DNA from: Arthrobacter sp. 18067
GTDB taxonomy: Bacteria; Actinomycetota; Actinomycetes; Actinomycetales; Micrococcaceae
Assembly: GCF_902706295.1 (NCBI RefSeq)
Contig: NZ_CACSJJ010000002.1
Coordinates: 124,001-188,000 of the forward strand
DNA: 64,000 nt
Direction: 5' to 3'
A program made the position numbers and the translations under genes. Below, piece by piece: positions 50,343-61,467 of the stretch (position 1 is its first letter; each line of letters begins with the position of its first letter). Under the pieces are notes generated by a model. It saw nothing but the letters and a program-made list of their open reading frames with translations, was not told the DNA's origin and searched no databases.

Positions 50343-52147
50343 AGGTACTGGCCCGTGTTGGCGGTGGTTTCAATCGACTTGCCTGGTTCCTGGCCGGCCT
50401 TGCCCTGGACAATAGTGCGGATGTACGTAATCCGTTCACCCTTCTTGCCCGAGATCCTGGCCCAGTCGTCCGGGTTGGTGGTGTTCGGCATGTCCTCATG
50501 CTCGCGGAACTCGTCAACCACGGCTCGCAGGAGGTGCTCGATCCGCAGGCCCTTTTGGTTGTTGGTCAGGAGGTCCTTGATGGCGTATTTCTTGGCGCGG
50601 TCCACCACGTTCTGCACCACGGCGCCGGAGTTGAAGTCCTTGAAGTAGAGCATCTCGGTATCACCGTTGGCGTAGGTGACTTCGAGGTACTCGTTGGATT
50701 TCTCCGTGGAATACATAGCTTCGACCGTGCGCTGCACCATGGCATCGACAGTTGCCTGAACGTCTCCGCCGTACTCGGCCAGGTCCTGGGCGTGGAAGGG
50801 CAGATCCGTGGTGATGTACTTGGCAAATATGTCCGCTGCTGCCTCGGCGTCCGGGCGTTGGATCTTCACTTTCACATCGAGGCGACCGGGGCGAAGAATA
50901 GCGGGATCGATCATGTCCTCACGGTTGGAGGCGCCAATGACAATGACATTGTCCAGACGCTCCACGCCGTCGATCTCGCTCAGCAACTGGGGCACGATAG
51001 TGGTTTCGACGTCGGATGAAACTCCGGTACCGCGGGTGCGGAACAGTGAGTCCATCTCATCGAAGAAGACGACGACGGGGCTGCCATCCGAAGCCTTTTC
51101 ACGGGCACGGGAGAAGATGAGGCGGATGTGCCGCTCAGTCTCACCCACATACTTGTCCAGGAGCTCCGGGCCCTTGATGTTCAGGAAGTAACTCTTGAGG
51201 TCAGTGTTGCCGGCGCGCTCGGCGGCGCGGGCGGCGAGGGAATTCGCTACCGCCTTGGCGATCAGGGTCTTGCCGCAACCCGGAGGGCCATACAGCAAGA
51301 TGCCCTTGGGAGCCTTTAACCCGTGCTCGCGGTAGAGGTCCGGGTGCAGGAAGGGCAGCTCTACGGCGTCGCGGATCTGCTCGATCTGTGGGCCGAGGCC
51401 GCCGATGTCCTGGTACGTAATATCCGGGACTTCTTCGAGGACGAGGTTCTCCACCTCGGCGCGCGGAACCTTCTCCAGGGCGTAGCCGGTCCGCGAGTCA
51501 AGCGACAGTGCGTCGCCGACCTTCAGGTGGACACTTTGAAGTGCACCGGAAAGCCGGACTACGCGTTCCTCGTCGGCTCGACCCACCACAAGGGCGCGGT
51601 CTTTGCCCAACATTTCCTTGAGGGTGACCAGTTCGCCGGCGCGTTCATAGCCCAGTCCTGCCACCACCAGGAGCGCCTCGTTCAAGAGGACTTCCTGCCC
51701 GACTGCCAGCTGGTTGAGGTTGACCAACGGGCTGACGCCTACACGCATCTTGCGGCCCGCGTTGAAGATATCCACGGACTCTTCGGTAGCAGCCTGCCCG
51801 GAGCTCCCGGCGACTGCCTGCTTCCGTGGGTTGATCTGCACCACGGTTCCGAAGCTGTAGGGCGGTTGGCCCTCCTGCTCCAAGGCACCCTTCAAGCGGA
51901 GAATCTCGGTCTTGGCCGTTTCCAGCATGCTCACAAGCTTGCCGTTGTTCTGGGTAGCAGCTGCCAATTGGCGGTCAATGTGGCGAAGCTTGTCCCGGAG
52001 GATATTGATTTGCCGTTCGGCAACAGTCAGTTCACTCGAGGGGTCGGGCGGTTGGACAGCTGCAAGCCCCCGGCTTGCCGCTTCTTCCGCTGCAGCGTGT
52101 GCTTCTTCCGGCGTTGGCCGTCCAAGGTCGTTGTTTGACGTATCCAC
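50339..52147 (-). CDS. arc: Proteasome-associated AAA ATPase ARC/Mpa
   Basis: 602 aa hexameric unfoldase that feeds pupylated proteins into the proteasome. The N-terminal coiled coil (about 40-90, [23 protein letters not shown]...LRLKGALE) binds Pup, two OB folds span about 98-230, and the AAA domain has Walker A GPPGCGKT at 287-294, Walker [12 protein letters not shown] near 360, and the arginine-finger region. The C-terminus ends GQYL, the Tyr-penultimate tail that opens the proteasome gate. The start is GTG at 52147 with AGGAAGGGG 10 nt upstream. Confidence 0.96.
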   Translation of the reverse strand: MDTSNNDLGRPTPEEAHAAAEEAASRGLAAVQPPDPSSELTVAERQINILRDKLRHIDRQLAAATQNNGKLVSMLETAKTEILRLKGALEQEGQPPYSFGTVVQINPRKQAVAGSSGQAATEESVDIFNAGRKMRVGVSPLVNLNQLAVGQEVLLNEALLVVAGLGYERAGELVTLKEMLGKDRALVVGRADEERVVRLSGALQSVHLKVGDALSLDSRTGYALEKVPRAEVENLVLEEVPDITYQDIGGLGPQIEQIRDAVELPFLHPDLYREHGLKAPKGILLYGPPGCGKTLIAKAVANSLAARAAERAGNTDLKSYFLNIKGPELLDKYVGETERHIRLIFSRAREKASDGSPVVVFFDEMDSLFRTRGTGVSSDVETTIVPQLLSEIDGVERLDNVIVIGASNREDMIDPAILRPGRLDVKVKIQRPDAEAAADIFAKYITTDLPFHAQDLAEYGGDVQATVDAMVQRTVEAMYSTEKSNEYLEVTYANGDTEMLYFKDFNSGAVVQNVVDRAKKYAIKDLLTNNQKGLRIEHLLRAVVDEFREHEDMPNTTNPDDWARISGKKGERITYIRTIVQGKAGQEPGKSIETTANTGQYL

Positions 52148-52244
52148 GATTCATCAGCCCCTTCCTGCGCTTAACAAGACCTTAGTCCCGAAAAGCGCAG
52201 GGTGCTTGGTGACATCCGGAATGCGGACCCTATTGTGACCTTTC

Positions 52245-53309
52245 TCAGTTTGTGACTGAGGGATCATCCTGGACGTTGGTTCCGGCGATGGCGTCGCGGG
52301 CTGCCCGGCGGAGTTTTTTGTCCGAGACGGAGCGCTCCCCCACAGCGCCAGGCGTCCACGCGTTGAGGTCCTCTGCGCTGAACTCGGTCTTGGACGGGCG
52401 GCGCTTGACGGAGATTCCAGTGACTCCATCGGCGAGGCGGCGTGTGACCAGCAGGAATCCGGTATGGGCCACCATGCGGTGGTCCGGCCGTACGGCCAGA
52501 CCTTCAAGGTGCCATCCGCGAACCATGGACTCCCAGGCGTCAGGCTCAGTGAAGCGGCCATCAGCGCGGATGGCCTCGGCCGTGCGGGACAACTGCGTGA
52601 CGGTTGCTACGTAGTTGATCCAGACCCCACCGGGAGCAAGGACCGTGGCAACAGCATCCAGGCATTCCCAGGGCGCGAGCATGTCCAGCACTACGCGGTC
52701 AACCGAGCCAGGGGCCTCGGCTTTGACCACCTCTTCCTGGAAGTCGCCCAGCGAGATCTGCCATGCGGGGTGCGGTCCGCCGAAGATGGTCTCCACGTTT
52801 CCGCGGGCGATGTCCGCGAATTCTTCGCGACGCTCAAAGGAGTGGAGGTAGCCTCCGTCGCCCACGGCGCGCAGCAGGGAAATGGAGAGTGCGCCGGACC
52901 CGACTCCGGCCTCAACGACGCGTGCTCCGGGGAAGACGTCCGCCATCGTGACGATCTGGCCCGCGTCCTTCGGATACACAACAGCGGCGCCACGGGGCAT
53001 GGACAAGACGAAGTCGGAGAGCAGCGGACGCAGGGTCTGATACTGCTGGCCAACGTTGTTGCTGACTACGGAGCCATCCACCTTGCCGATGATCTCATCA
53101 TGGTTCAGGAAGCCGCGGTGGGTGTGGAAAGCGCCGCCGACCTCCAGGGTGATGGTGTTCATGCGGCCGCGTTCATCCGTGAGCTGGACCCGCTCGCCGA
53201 CGCGGAAAGGCCCGCGGCGGCGCGCGGCACCCGTCGGCTGCATGGCCTGGCCGGTGCCTGCCTCGTGGGTGCCTGCGCTTGCTTCGGGGGCGGCGGTTTC
53301 GCTGCTCAT
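52245..53309 (-). CDS. trmI: tRNA (adenine(58)-N1)-methyltransferase TrmI
   Basis: 354 aa. It methylates A58 in the tRNA T-loop with SAM. The N-terminal beta-barrel has RGPFRVGERVQLTDERGRMNTITLEVGGAFHTHRGFLNHDEIIGKVDGS-type segments, and the SAM motif is VVEAGVGSGALSISLLRAVG. VDRVVLDMLAPWECLD follows as motif IV. The C-terminal 75 residues with Lys/Arg-rich tail are longer than in bacterial homologues. GAGGAA precedes the ATG at 53309; the upstream extension to 53369 has no family match. trmI next to arc is a conserved actinobacterial pairing. Confidence 0.93.
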   Translation of the reverse strand: MSSETAAPEASAGTHEAGTGQAMQPTGAARRRGPFRVGERVQLTDERGRMNTITLEVGGAFHTHRGFLNHDEIIGKVDGSVVSNNVGQQYQTLRPLLSDFVLSMPRGAAVVYPKDAGQIVTMADVFPGARVVEAGVGSGALSISLLRAVGDGGYLHSFERREEFADIARGNVETIFGGPHPAWQISLGDFQEEVVKAEAPGSVDRVVLDMLAPWECLDAVATVLAPGGVWINYVATVTQLSRTAEAIRADGRFTEPDAWESMVRGWHLEGLAVRPDHRMVAHTGFLLVTRRLADGVTGISVKRRPSKTEFSAEDLNAWTPGAVGERSVSDKKLRRAARDAIAGTNVQDDPSVTN

Positions 53310-53424
53310 GTACTGTTCCTCGCTCCTGTACGGCTGTGCCGCAACGTCTTGCCGGCGGGTGGGCGCCAAAAATCCATGGGTTCTTCGGTAAAACCGCCGG
53401 CATGCAACTCTACCGGCAAGGGTG

Positions 53425-54588
53425 TCAGGCGCGCCCGCTCCGGCGGGCTTCCTTACCTGTAATGGCCGTCACTACTGCTTGCTGGCGGAGAAGGCCCGTG
53501 ACGATTCCGTTGTGATCCACCACAGCGTATTCGCCGCCCTCCAGTCGTGCCAAGTACTGGATCAATTCCTGGCCCTTGGACCATTCCGGGACATACGCCC
53601 CGGCGCCGAGGGCGTGCGCTACTGCGGTGACTGGCGTCGTCGTCGTTGATTGCGGAGGCACAGCGGCTGCTGCTCCGAAGTCGACCACGCCCTGCGGCTT
53701 GCCATCCGGTCCGCAAATCACGACGGCGGGACTCCCGGCCGGCGAAATGTCCAGGACGTCTGCGACGGTGGCCGAGTTCGGCACGCCAACGGCGCGCTCT
53801 GCCAGTCCAGCGGCACTCACGAGGTAGAGGCGGCTGCGGAGCTTGGCGTGGTGGATCGAACTGGATGCCCCCATCCAGAGGAAGCCGCAGACGAGGACGG
53901 TAATAAGTGTGAGGCTGATGTCCAGGGGCGTGCCGCTGATAAGCGGCAGTCCGATGAACCAGATGACCAATGCGGCAACGATGATGCGGCCAGACCACCC
54001 GGCGGCGATCGTGCCCTTGTCCTGGCTTCCGGTTGCTTTCCACACCGCCGATTCAACCAAGCGGCCGCCGTCCAGGGGCAAACCGGGAAGGACATTGAAC
54101 AAGCCGATCAGGAGGTTGGCCCACATCAGGATGTTGGCAAGGATTTCCGATACGCCGCTTAAGCCGCCGGAAGAAAGAACGCCCCACATTCCGGCCGCGA
54201 GGACGAAGTTGGAGGCTGGTCCGGCCAAGGCGACCACCACCGAACGTCCCGGTGAAGCCGTGAAATTCTCGAATTGGGTATGTCCGCCCCAGAGGTTCAG
54301 CACGATCTTTTCCGTCGGCCAGTTGAAGGCCTTTGCGCTGAGCGCGTGTGCCAATTCATGGACCAGAACCGAGACGGCGAGCAGCAGGGCATAACCCAAG
54401 GCCACGAAGTACGCCCCCAGGCCGAGCTCCGGCATCCGTATCAGCAGTGCCGGGCCGTAGACAATCACCGTGAAGCCGGCAATCACGAACCACGAGTACG
54501 CCAGGTAAACCGGAATACCGGCGATCTTTCCGAGGGGAATGCCGTCCTTTTTGGTGGCGGCGTGGTGGGGCGTGGAGGAACTGCTCAC
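53425..54588 (-). CDS. Site-2-protease family (M50) membrane metalloprotease with CBS-like domain
   Basis: 387 aa. Zinc motif HELAH at 77-81 in a membrane helix, and NVLPGLPLDGGRLVES near 165 as the second (LDG) motif, define an intramembrane metalloprotease. Six hydrophobic segments are visible in the first 240 residues. The C-terminal part (about 265-380) has a pair of CBS-like repeats (TVADVLDISPAGSPAVVICGPDGKPQGVVDF and VAHALGAGAYVPEW...AVVDHNGIVTGLL), possibly a nucleotide sensor. The GTG at 54588 directly abuts the stop of the HAD gene. Its target is unknown. Confidence 0.9.
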   Translation of the reverse strand: MSSSSTPHHAATKKDGIPLGKIAGIPVYLAYSWFVIAGFTVIVYGPALLIRMPELGLGAYFVALGYALLLAVSVLVHELAHALSAKAFNWPTEKIVLNLWGGHTQFENFTASPGRSVVVALAGPASNFVLAAGMWGVLSSGGLSGVSEILANILMWANLLIGLFNVLPGLPLDGGRLVESAVWKATGSQDKGTIAAGWSGRIIVAALVIWFIGLPLISGTPLDISLTLITVLVCGFLWMGASSSIHHAKLRSRLYLVSAAGLAERAVGVPNSATVADVLDISPAGSPAVVICGPDGKPQGVVDFGAAAAVPPQSTTTTPVTAVAHALGAGAYVPEWSKGQELIQYLARLEGGEYAVVDHNGIVTGLLRQQAVVTAITGKEARRSGRA

Positions 54589-55308
54589 CTAGTTGGCCCC
54601 TTCAAGCAGGTTCCCGGCTGCGAAGCGGTCAACGACCAATTGCTGGACATCCGATGCAGTCCGGTCAACCAAGGTGTCCCACATGATCATGCGGTGGTCC
54701 TGGGGCAGGGGTACTTGGTGGGGAATTCCTACCGTCACCACGCCAGAGGCGATGGCAGCCGTTGCCCCTGGTACGGAGTCTTCCAGGGCGACGCAATGAT
54801 TGATGGTCAGGGACGGGTCATCCAGGCGGAGCCGTTCGACGGCCGTGAGGTACGCCTCGGGGTGCGGCTTTCCGTTGGCGACGGTATCCCCCGTAACCAT
54901 GAACTCGAAGTAGGGCTTGGGAAGGCTTTCCACCACAACTCCAGCGAGGGGGCCCTCGGACATGGTCACCAAGGCGCAGCGGATGCCGGCCTGATGAAGT
55001 TCATCCAGGAGTTCACGCGCCCCTGGACGCCACGGGACTTCATTGCGGACCTGTGTGATGACCTGGGCGCTGAGCGTGTCTACGATTTCGCGGGCTTCAA
55101 GCCGGACGCCCGCGGCTTGAAGGACAGCGGCCGAGTGCAACAATGACTGCCCCACCAGCTGCATGGCCTGCTGGTGCGACCAGCTTCCGCCATGGGACTC
55201 CACAAGCGCGCGTTCGGCAGCGATCCAATAGGGCTCGGTGTCAACGAGTGTGCCATCCATATCCCAGAGCACGGCTTTGAGGAGGGGCTGGCTGGGTAAC
55301 GAATGCAT
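54589..55308 (-). CDS. HAD-superfamily hydrolase (beta-phosphoglucomutase-like)
   Basis: 239 aa. Motif I WDMDGTLVDTEPYW contains the nucleophile Asp16 and Asp18, motif II is LVTMSEGP near 118, and motif IV has EDSVPGATAAIASG near 185. A helical cap domain lies between, as in phosphatases/phosphoglucomutases of subclass I. The ATG at 55308 is chosen over 55377 because TAGACT lies 7 nt upstream (leaderless). It heads the minus-strand run leading to the proteasome genes. Confidence 0.87.
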   Translation of the reverse strand: MHSLPSQPLLKAVLWDMDGTLVDTEPYWIAAERALVESHGGSWSHQQAMQLVGQSLLHSAAVLQAAGVRLEAREIVDTLSAQVITQVRNEVPWRPGARELLDELHQAGIRCALVTMSEGPLAGVVVESLPKPYFEFMVTGDTVANGKPHPEAYLTAVERLRLDDPSLTINHCVALEDSVPGATAAIASGVVTVGIPHQVPLPQDHRMIMWDTLVDRTASDVQQLVVDRFAAGNLLEGAN

Positions 55309-55315
55309 GGTTTCC

Positions 55316-55425
55316 AGTCTACGTGGAACCTGGCCGACGGCCGTCCGTGCTTTGCGCTGTGGGCGAATCGGAGACACGCATTGACGTCAAATGCCATGCA
55401 TCCGCAAGGGTCTTGGACGTAGGGT
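55316..55425. promoter_or_regulatory. Divergent leaderless promoters of the HAD and PAC2 genes
   Basis: Minus-strand TAGACT (55316-55321) is 7 nt before the ATG at 55308. Plus-strand TAGGGT (55420-55425) is 6 nt before the ATG at 55432. The 123-nt gap otherwise holds nothing I recognise. Confidence 0.6.
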
Positions 55426-55431
55426 GAGTGG

Positions 55432-56337
55432 ATGAACAGTGTGGACGGGACCCCCGAAGGGCAGGACATCACCGCGGAGCCCGAGCGTTTCCTCAAGGAA
55501 CCCGCGGAAGGCCAGCGTGTCACCGTAATGCTCGCCGCATTCGAGGGCTGGAATGATGCCGGCGAGGCCGCCAGCGATGCGCTGCACTATTTGAACAAGC
55601 TCTGGGACGGCAAGAAGGTTGCCACGGTGGACGCCGAGGAATACTACGACTTCCAGTTCACCCGGCCCACCGTGCGCCGTACATCCTCGGGTGCCCGCAA
55701 GGTCAAGTGGCCCTCCACCCGGATCTACAAGGCAGCGGTTCCGGACAGCAACGTGGATGTGGTCTTCGTACTCGGCACTGAACCCTCATACCGTTGGCGG
55801 GCATACACCACCGAATTGCTGGTCCACGCGGAAGCACTCAAGGTGGACTCCGTGATCCTGATTGGCGCCTTGCTTGCCGACGTCCCCCATAGCCGACCTA
55901 TTCCGGTGAGCACCACCACCGAGGACAGCTCGCTGCGGGAGCGCCTGAACCTCGAGGCATCCCAGTACGAGGGGCCTGTAGGTATTGTCGGCGTGCTTGC
56001 GGAGTTCGCCATGCTGGCGGGGTTGCCGACAGTTTCCCTGTGGGCGGCAGTTCCGCACTACGTTGCCCAGCCGCCCTCCCCCAAGGCCCAGCTGGCGATC
56101 CTGCACAAGGTGGAGGACCTGCTCCAGGTTCCCCTCGATAGCCAGGCGTTAGCCGAAGAGTCAGAGGCCTGGGAACGCGGAGTGGACGAACTCGCCACCG
56201 AGGACCCCGAGATTGCAGCCTACGTGCGGCAGTTGGAGGAAGCGAAGGACACGGCGGACCTGCCGGAAGCCTCCGGCGAATCCATTGCCCGCGAATTCGA
56301 GCGGTACCTTAAGCGGCGGGGCAAAGAGCGCCCGTAA
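55432..56337 (+). CDS. PAC2-family protein (proteasome assembly chaperone-like)
   Basis: 301 aa. The PAC2 fold is supported by the N-terminal VTVMLAAFEGWNDAGEAASDALHYL, the YDFQFTRPTV segment, the GTEPSYRWRAYTTELLVHAE motif, and ILIGALLADVPHSRPIPV. The last 70 residues are Glu-rich and helical. Bacterial members are widespread in Actinobacteria and have no proven function, but the eukaryotic namesake assembles proteasomes. It diverges from the HAD-M50-trmI-arc run 123 nt away, and is convergent with mshC behind a terminator. Confidence 0.9.
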   Translation: MNSVDGTPEGQDITAEPERFLKEPAEGQRVTVMLAAFEGWNDAGEAASDALHYLNKLWDGKKVATVDAEEYYDFQFTRPTVRRTSSGARKVKWPSTRIYKAAVPDSNVDVVFVLGTEPSYRWRAYTTELLVHAEALKVDSVILIGALLADVPHSRPIPVSTTTEDSSLRERLNLEASQYEGPVGIVGVLAEFAMLAGLPTVSLWAAVPHYVAQPPSPKAQLAILHKVEDLLQVPLDSQALAEESEAWERGVDELATEDPEIAAYVRQLEEAKDTADLPEASGESIAREFERYLKRRGKERP

Positions 56338-56357
56338 GAACCAATCCCAAAAACATG

Positions 56358-56388
56358 CAACGGCCCTGACATTGCGTCAGGGCCGTTG
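56358..56388. terminator. Bidirectional terminator between PAC2 and mshC
   Basis: Perfect 13-bp stem CAACGGCCCTGAC (56358-56370) with GTCAGGGCCGTTG (56376-56388), 5-nt loop, partial T-rich tail. Confidence 0.85.
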
Positions 56389-56426
56389 GTGTTTCGTGCC
56401 GATGGTGTTTCGCGCGGTTTCGCGTC

Positions 56427-57704
56427 TTAGAGTTCCACGCCAAGCAAAGCGTCGATGGCGTCCATCACCAAGGCTGTGTCCTGGGCGGACTTGTCCGCGC
56501 CCGAGCGCAGCGCTTCCTTTGCCCAGTAGTCGACGGCGGCGATGGCTCCGGGAGCGTTGAGGTCATTGGCCAACTCATGGCGCATGGCTGCCACCAGTGG
56601 TCCTGCCGAGCCCGCCGGGGCTTGCTCCGCGGCCTCACGCCACTGTGCCAGCCGGTCTTTGGCGGCCGCGAACTCCGCATCGGTCCACGACCAGTCAGAG
56701 CGGTAATGGTTGGCAAGAATGGCCAGGCGGATGGCTGCTGGTTCCTCACCGGCCGCGCGGAGCTTGGAGACAAGAACCAGGTTGCCCTTGGACTTGCTCA
56801 TCTTCTCGCCGTCCAAGCCCACCATGCCGGCATGCGAGTAGTGCCGTGCCAGCGGGACACCGGAAAGGGAGTACGCGTGGCCGGCTCCCATTTCGTGGTG
56901 CGGGAAGATGAGGTCTGATCCGCCGCCTTGGACGGTGAAGGGTGCCGGGAGGTACTTCTGTGCGATAACCGTACATTCAATGTGCCAACCGGGCCGTCCG
57001 TCGCCAAGGGTTGCCCCGGGCCAGTTGGGTTCGCCATCGCGGGCCACACGCCAGAGCAAAGGATCCAGGACGTTGCGTTTGCCTGGCCTCGCAGGATCGC
57101 CGCCGCGCTCCGCGAACAAGGTCAGCATCTCCGCTTCGCCAAGTCCTGACACATCGCCCAAGGTCCAGGCGTCGGTGGCGTCGGAGCGCTTGCCGGCCAT
57201 TTCGACGTCGTAATACACGTCGCCGTCGGGTTCGCCGTCCGCTCCTTGAACGCGATAGGCGACGCCGTCGGCGATGAGGCGTTCAATGGCGGGCACAATG
57301 TCCGGGATCGCCTCTACAGCACCGATGTAGTGGTTTGGCGCCAGGACGTTGAGTGCGTCCATGTCGGTCTGGAACAACTCGATCTGGCTTTGCGCCAAGT
57401 CGCGCCAGTCCACACCCGTGGCGGTGGCGCGCTCCAGAAGGGGGTCATCGACGTCCGTGACGTTCTGGACATACGACACCCGGATACCGGAGTCGCGCCA
57501 TACCCGGTTCAGGAGATCGAAGGCCACGTAGCTGGCCGCATGTCCCATGTGGGTAGCGTCATACGGCGTGATGCCGCAGACGTACATGGATTGTTCCGCC
57601 TGCCGTTCAACCTCCACCACACGGCCAAGGGCTGTGTCGAACAGTCGAAGTTGCGGCATGCTGCCGGGCAGCTCAGGAACAGGGCGGGAGGTCCACGATT
57701 TCAC
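56427..57704 (-). CDS. mshC: L-cysteine:1D-myo-inositol 2-amino-2-deoxy-alpha-D-glucopyranoside ligase MshC
   Basis: 425 aa. It joins cysteine to GlcN-inositol in mycothiol synthesis, using ATP. It is a class I tRNA synthetase relative of CysS: the N-terminus [14 protein letters not shown] and [17 protein letters not shown] (HIGH-like, with zinc Cys43) are MshC features, followed by [13 protein letters not shown] (second zinc ligand), [11 protein letters not shown] and KMSKSKGN. Lacking the tRNA-binding end of CysS, it is about 40 residues shorter. The start is GTG at 57704, with TATGGT 6 nt upstream (leaderless). Confidence 0.95.
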   Translation of the reverse strand: MKSWTSRPVPELPGSMPQLRLFDTALGRVVEVERQAEQSMYVCGITPYDATHMGHAASYVAFDLLNRVWRDSGIRVSYVQNVTDVDDPLLERATATGVDWRDLAQSQIELFQTDMDALNVLAPNHYIGAVEAIPDIVPAIERLIADGVAYRVQGADGEPDGDVYYDVEMAGKRSDATDAWTLGDVSGLGEAEMLTLFAERGGDPARPGKRNVLDPLLWRVARDGEPNWPGATLGDGRPGWHIECTVIAQKYLPAPFTVQGGGSDLIFPHHEMGAGHAYSLSGVPLARHYSHAGMVGLDGEKMSKSKGNLVLVSKLRAAGEEPAAIRLAILANHYRSDWSWTDAEFAAAKDRLAQWREAAEQAPAGSAGPLVAAMRHELANDLNAPGAIAAVDYWAKEALRSGADKSAQDTALVMDAIDALLGVEL

Positions 57705-57719
57705 GACTCAACCATAGTG

Positions 57720-58553
57720 CTAGGCGTCGATCACATTGAAACCGAGCAGGACATACAACGCCAGGCCAAGGAGAATCCGGTACCAAACGAAGAGCCGGTA
57801 GCTCCGCGTGGAGACGAACTTCAGGAACCAACCGATGATGACGTAGCCCACCACAAAGGCGATGACGGTGGCGAGGGCGGTCTCAGGAAGGCCGTAAGGA
57901 CCGGACAGCCCCTCATTCGAAATGGTCTTGTAGAGCTGGTAGAGGCCACTGCCGAACACAGCCGGAATGGCCAGAAGGAACGAATACCGCGCAGCAGCTT
58001 CACGGGTGTAGCCCATGAGCAGCCCTGCCGTGATGGTTCCGCCTGACCGGGAGACGCCCGGAATCAAAGCCATGGCTTGCGCGAAGCCGTACAGGATGCC
58101 GTGCTTGTAGCTCAGTTGTGTGAGGTCCCTCTCCTGCCTGCCGATGGCATCGGCGACAGCCAGGATCATGCCGAACACAATCAGCATGGTGGCAACGATC
58201 CACATACTGCGCAGCACGGACTCAATCTGGTCCTGGAACAACAGGCCCAGGACGATGATCGGCAGGCTGCCCAGAATGACCAACCAGCCCATGCGGGCAT
58301 CCGGATTGCTGCGCTCCACTTTCCCTGTCAGGGAACCAAACCATGCGCGAACGATTCTGACGATGTCGCGCCAGAAGTACACGATGACCGCGGTTTCGGT
58401 TCCCAGCTGCGTGATCGCAGTGAAGGCGGCACCCGGGTCGGCGGCACCCGGAAGGAATGAGCCGACAATCCGCAGGTGCGCACTTGAAGAGATCGGGAGG
58501 AATTCGGTGAGGCCCTGCACCAGGCCCAGCAAGGCTGCTTCTATCCAGTTCAC
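57720..58553 (-). CDS. uppP: Undecaprenyl-diphosphatase UppP (BacA)
   Basis: 277 aa, polytopic membrane enzyme that recycles the carrier lipid for cell-wall synthesis. [14 protein letters not shown] (15-28) and the [12 protein letters not shown] segment (about 165-176) are the two signature motifs containing the catalytic Glu and Arg. Start GTG at 58553; TAGGGT lies 8 nt upstream, slightly long for a leaderless promoter, and there is no Shine-Dalgarno. It is 15 nt upstream of mshC on the same strand. Confidence 0.95.
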   Translation of the reverse strand: MNWIEAALLGLVQGLTEFLPISSSAHLRIVGSFLPGAADPGAAFTAITQLGTETAVIVYFWRDIVRIVRAWFGSLTGKVERSNPDARMGWLVILGSLPIIVLGLLFQDQIESVLRSMWIVATMLIVFGMILAVADAIGRQERDLTQLSYKHGILYGFAQAMALIPGVSRSGGTITAGLLMGYTREAAARYSFLLAIPAVFGSGLYQLYKTISNEGLSGPYGLPETALATVIAFVVGYVIIGWFLKFVSTRSYRLFVWYRILLGLALYVLLGFNVIDA

Positions 58554-58605
58554 GTGAATAGACCCTACGTCATGAAGACTGGGAACTGCCCGTAAGCTAG
58601 CAGCT

Positions 58606-59538
58606 ATGCAGCAGCGTTATGTCGGAAACAGCGGGTTCCGTGTGTCCTCTTTGTCCCTCGGAACCATGTCCTGGGCCCAGGAAACAGACGAACAGGACGC
58701 TGCCGAAGTGCTGCACGCTTTCGTTGCTGCCGGAGGCACTGTGGTTGACACCGCTGCTTCTTATGCGCAAGGCCAGGCCGAAGCGATGCTGGGTTCCATG
58801 CTGGGTGATGTGGTGGCCCGCTCCGAACTGGTCATCTCCACCAAAGCCGGTGTGTCGTCGTCGGACTCCCGGCGCAGCATCAACGCTTCCCGCGGGGCGA
58901 TGCTGTCCGCACTGGATGCCAGCTTGGCCAGGCTGGGAACGGACTACATCGACATCTGGTTCGCCCATGAGTGGGACGCCAATGTTCCCTTGGACGAAAC
59001 CCTGTCAGCGTTGGAACTCGCCCAGCGCAGCGGCCGTGCCCGCTACGTCGGAATTTCCAACTACAACGGATGGCAGACAGCCAAGGCCGCTGCCGTGGCC
59101 GGATTCACGCTGGTGGCAAACCAGTCGGAATACTCCCTGGTCCAGCGCCGGGCTGAGGAGGAACTGATTCCCGCCGTGGAAGACGCGGGGCTGGGGCTCA
59201 TGGCCTGGGCGCCGCTGGGTCGGGGCGTCCTGAGCGGGAAATACCGTGGACAGATTCCGGCCGATTCGAGGGCAGCGCAGAGCCGTCTTGCGGCCTATGT
59301 TGAGCCGTACCTCGAGCCGAAGGCCTCCCGGGTGGTGGAGGCGGTGGCGATGGCCGCCCGCGGACTGGGGCGGTCTCCCCTGGACGTCTCCCTGAGCTGG
59401 TTGCTCTCACGCCCGGGCGTCGCGACAGCTGTTGTCGGCGCCAGGAATGCCGTACAAGTCAAAGAACTGCTGGACGCGCAATTGACCGTTCTTCCCGCAG
59501 AAATTGCCCGAGCCCTCGAAGACGTGTCCGCCACGTAG
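58606..59538 (+). CDS. Aldo/keto reductase
   Basis: 310 aa TIM-barrel NADPH-dependent oxidoreductase. The catalytic tetrad is visible: Asp and Tyr in [14 protein letters not shown] (about 47-60), Lys in VISTKAG (about 80), His in WFAHEWD (about 123). It resembles the YajO/potassium-channel-beta-like group. The ATG at 58606 has TAAGCT 7 nt upstream, another leaderless start. It is convergent with rmlA, 7 nt apart. Substrate unknown. Confidence 0.9.
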   Translation: MQQRYVGNSGFRVSSLSLGTMSWAQETDEQDAAEVLHAFVAAGGTVVDTAASYAQGQAEAMLGSMLGDVVARSELVISTKAGVSSSDSRRSINASRGAMLSALDASLARLGTDYIDIWFAHEWDANVPLDETLSALELAQRSGRARYVGISNYNGWQTAKAAAVAGFTLVANQSEYSLVQRRAEEELIPAVEDAGLGLMAWAPLGRGVLSGKYRGQIPADSRAAQSRLAAYVEPYLEPKASRVVEAVAMAARGLGRSPLDVSLSWLLSRPGVATAVVGARNAVQVKELLDAQLTVLPAEIARALEDVSAT

Positions 59539-59545
59539 TTCGGTG

Positions 59546-61464
<1,919 letters not shown>

Positions 61465-61467
61465 ACC

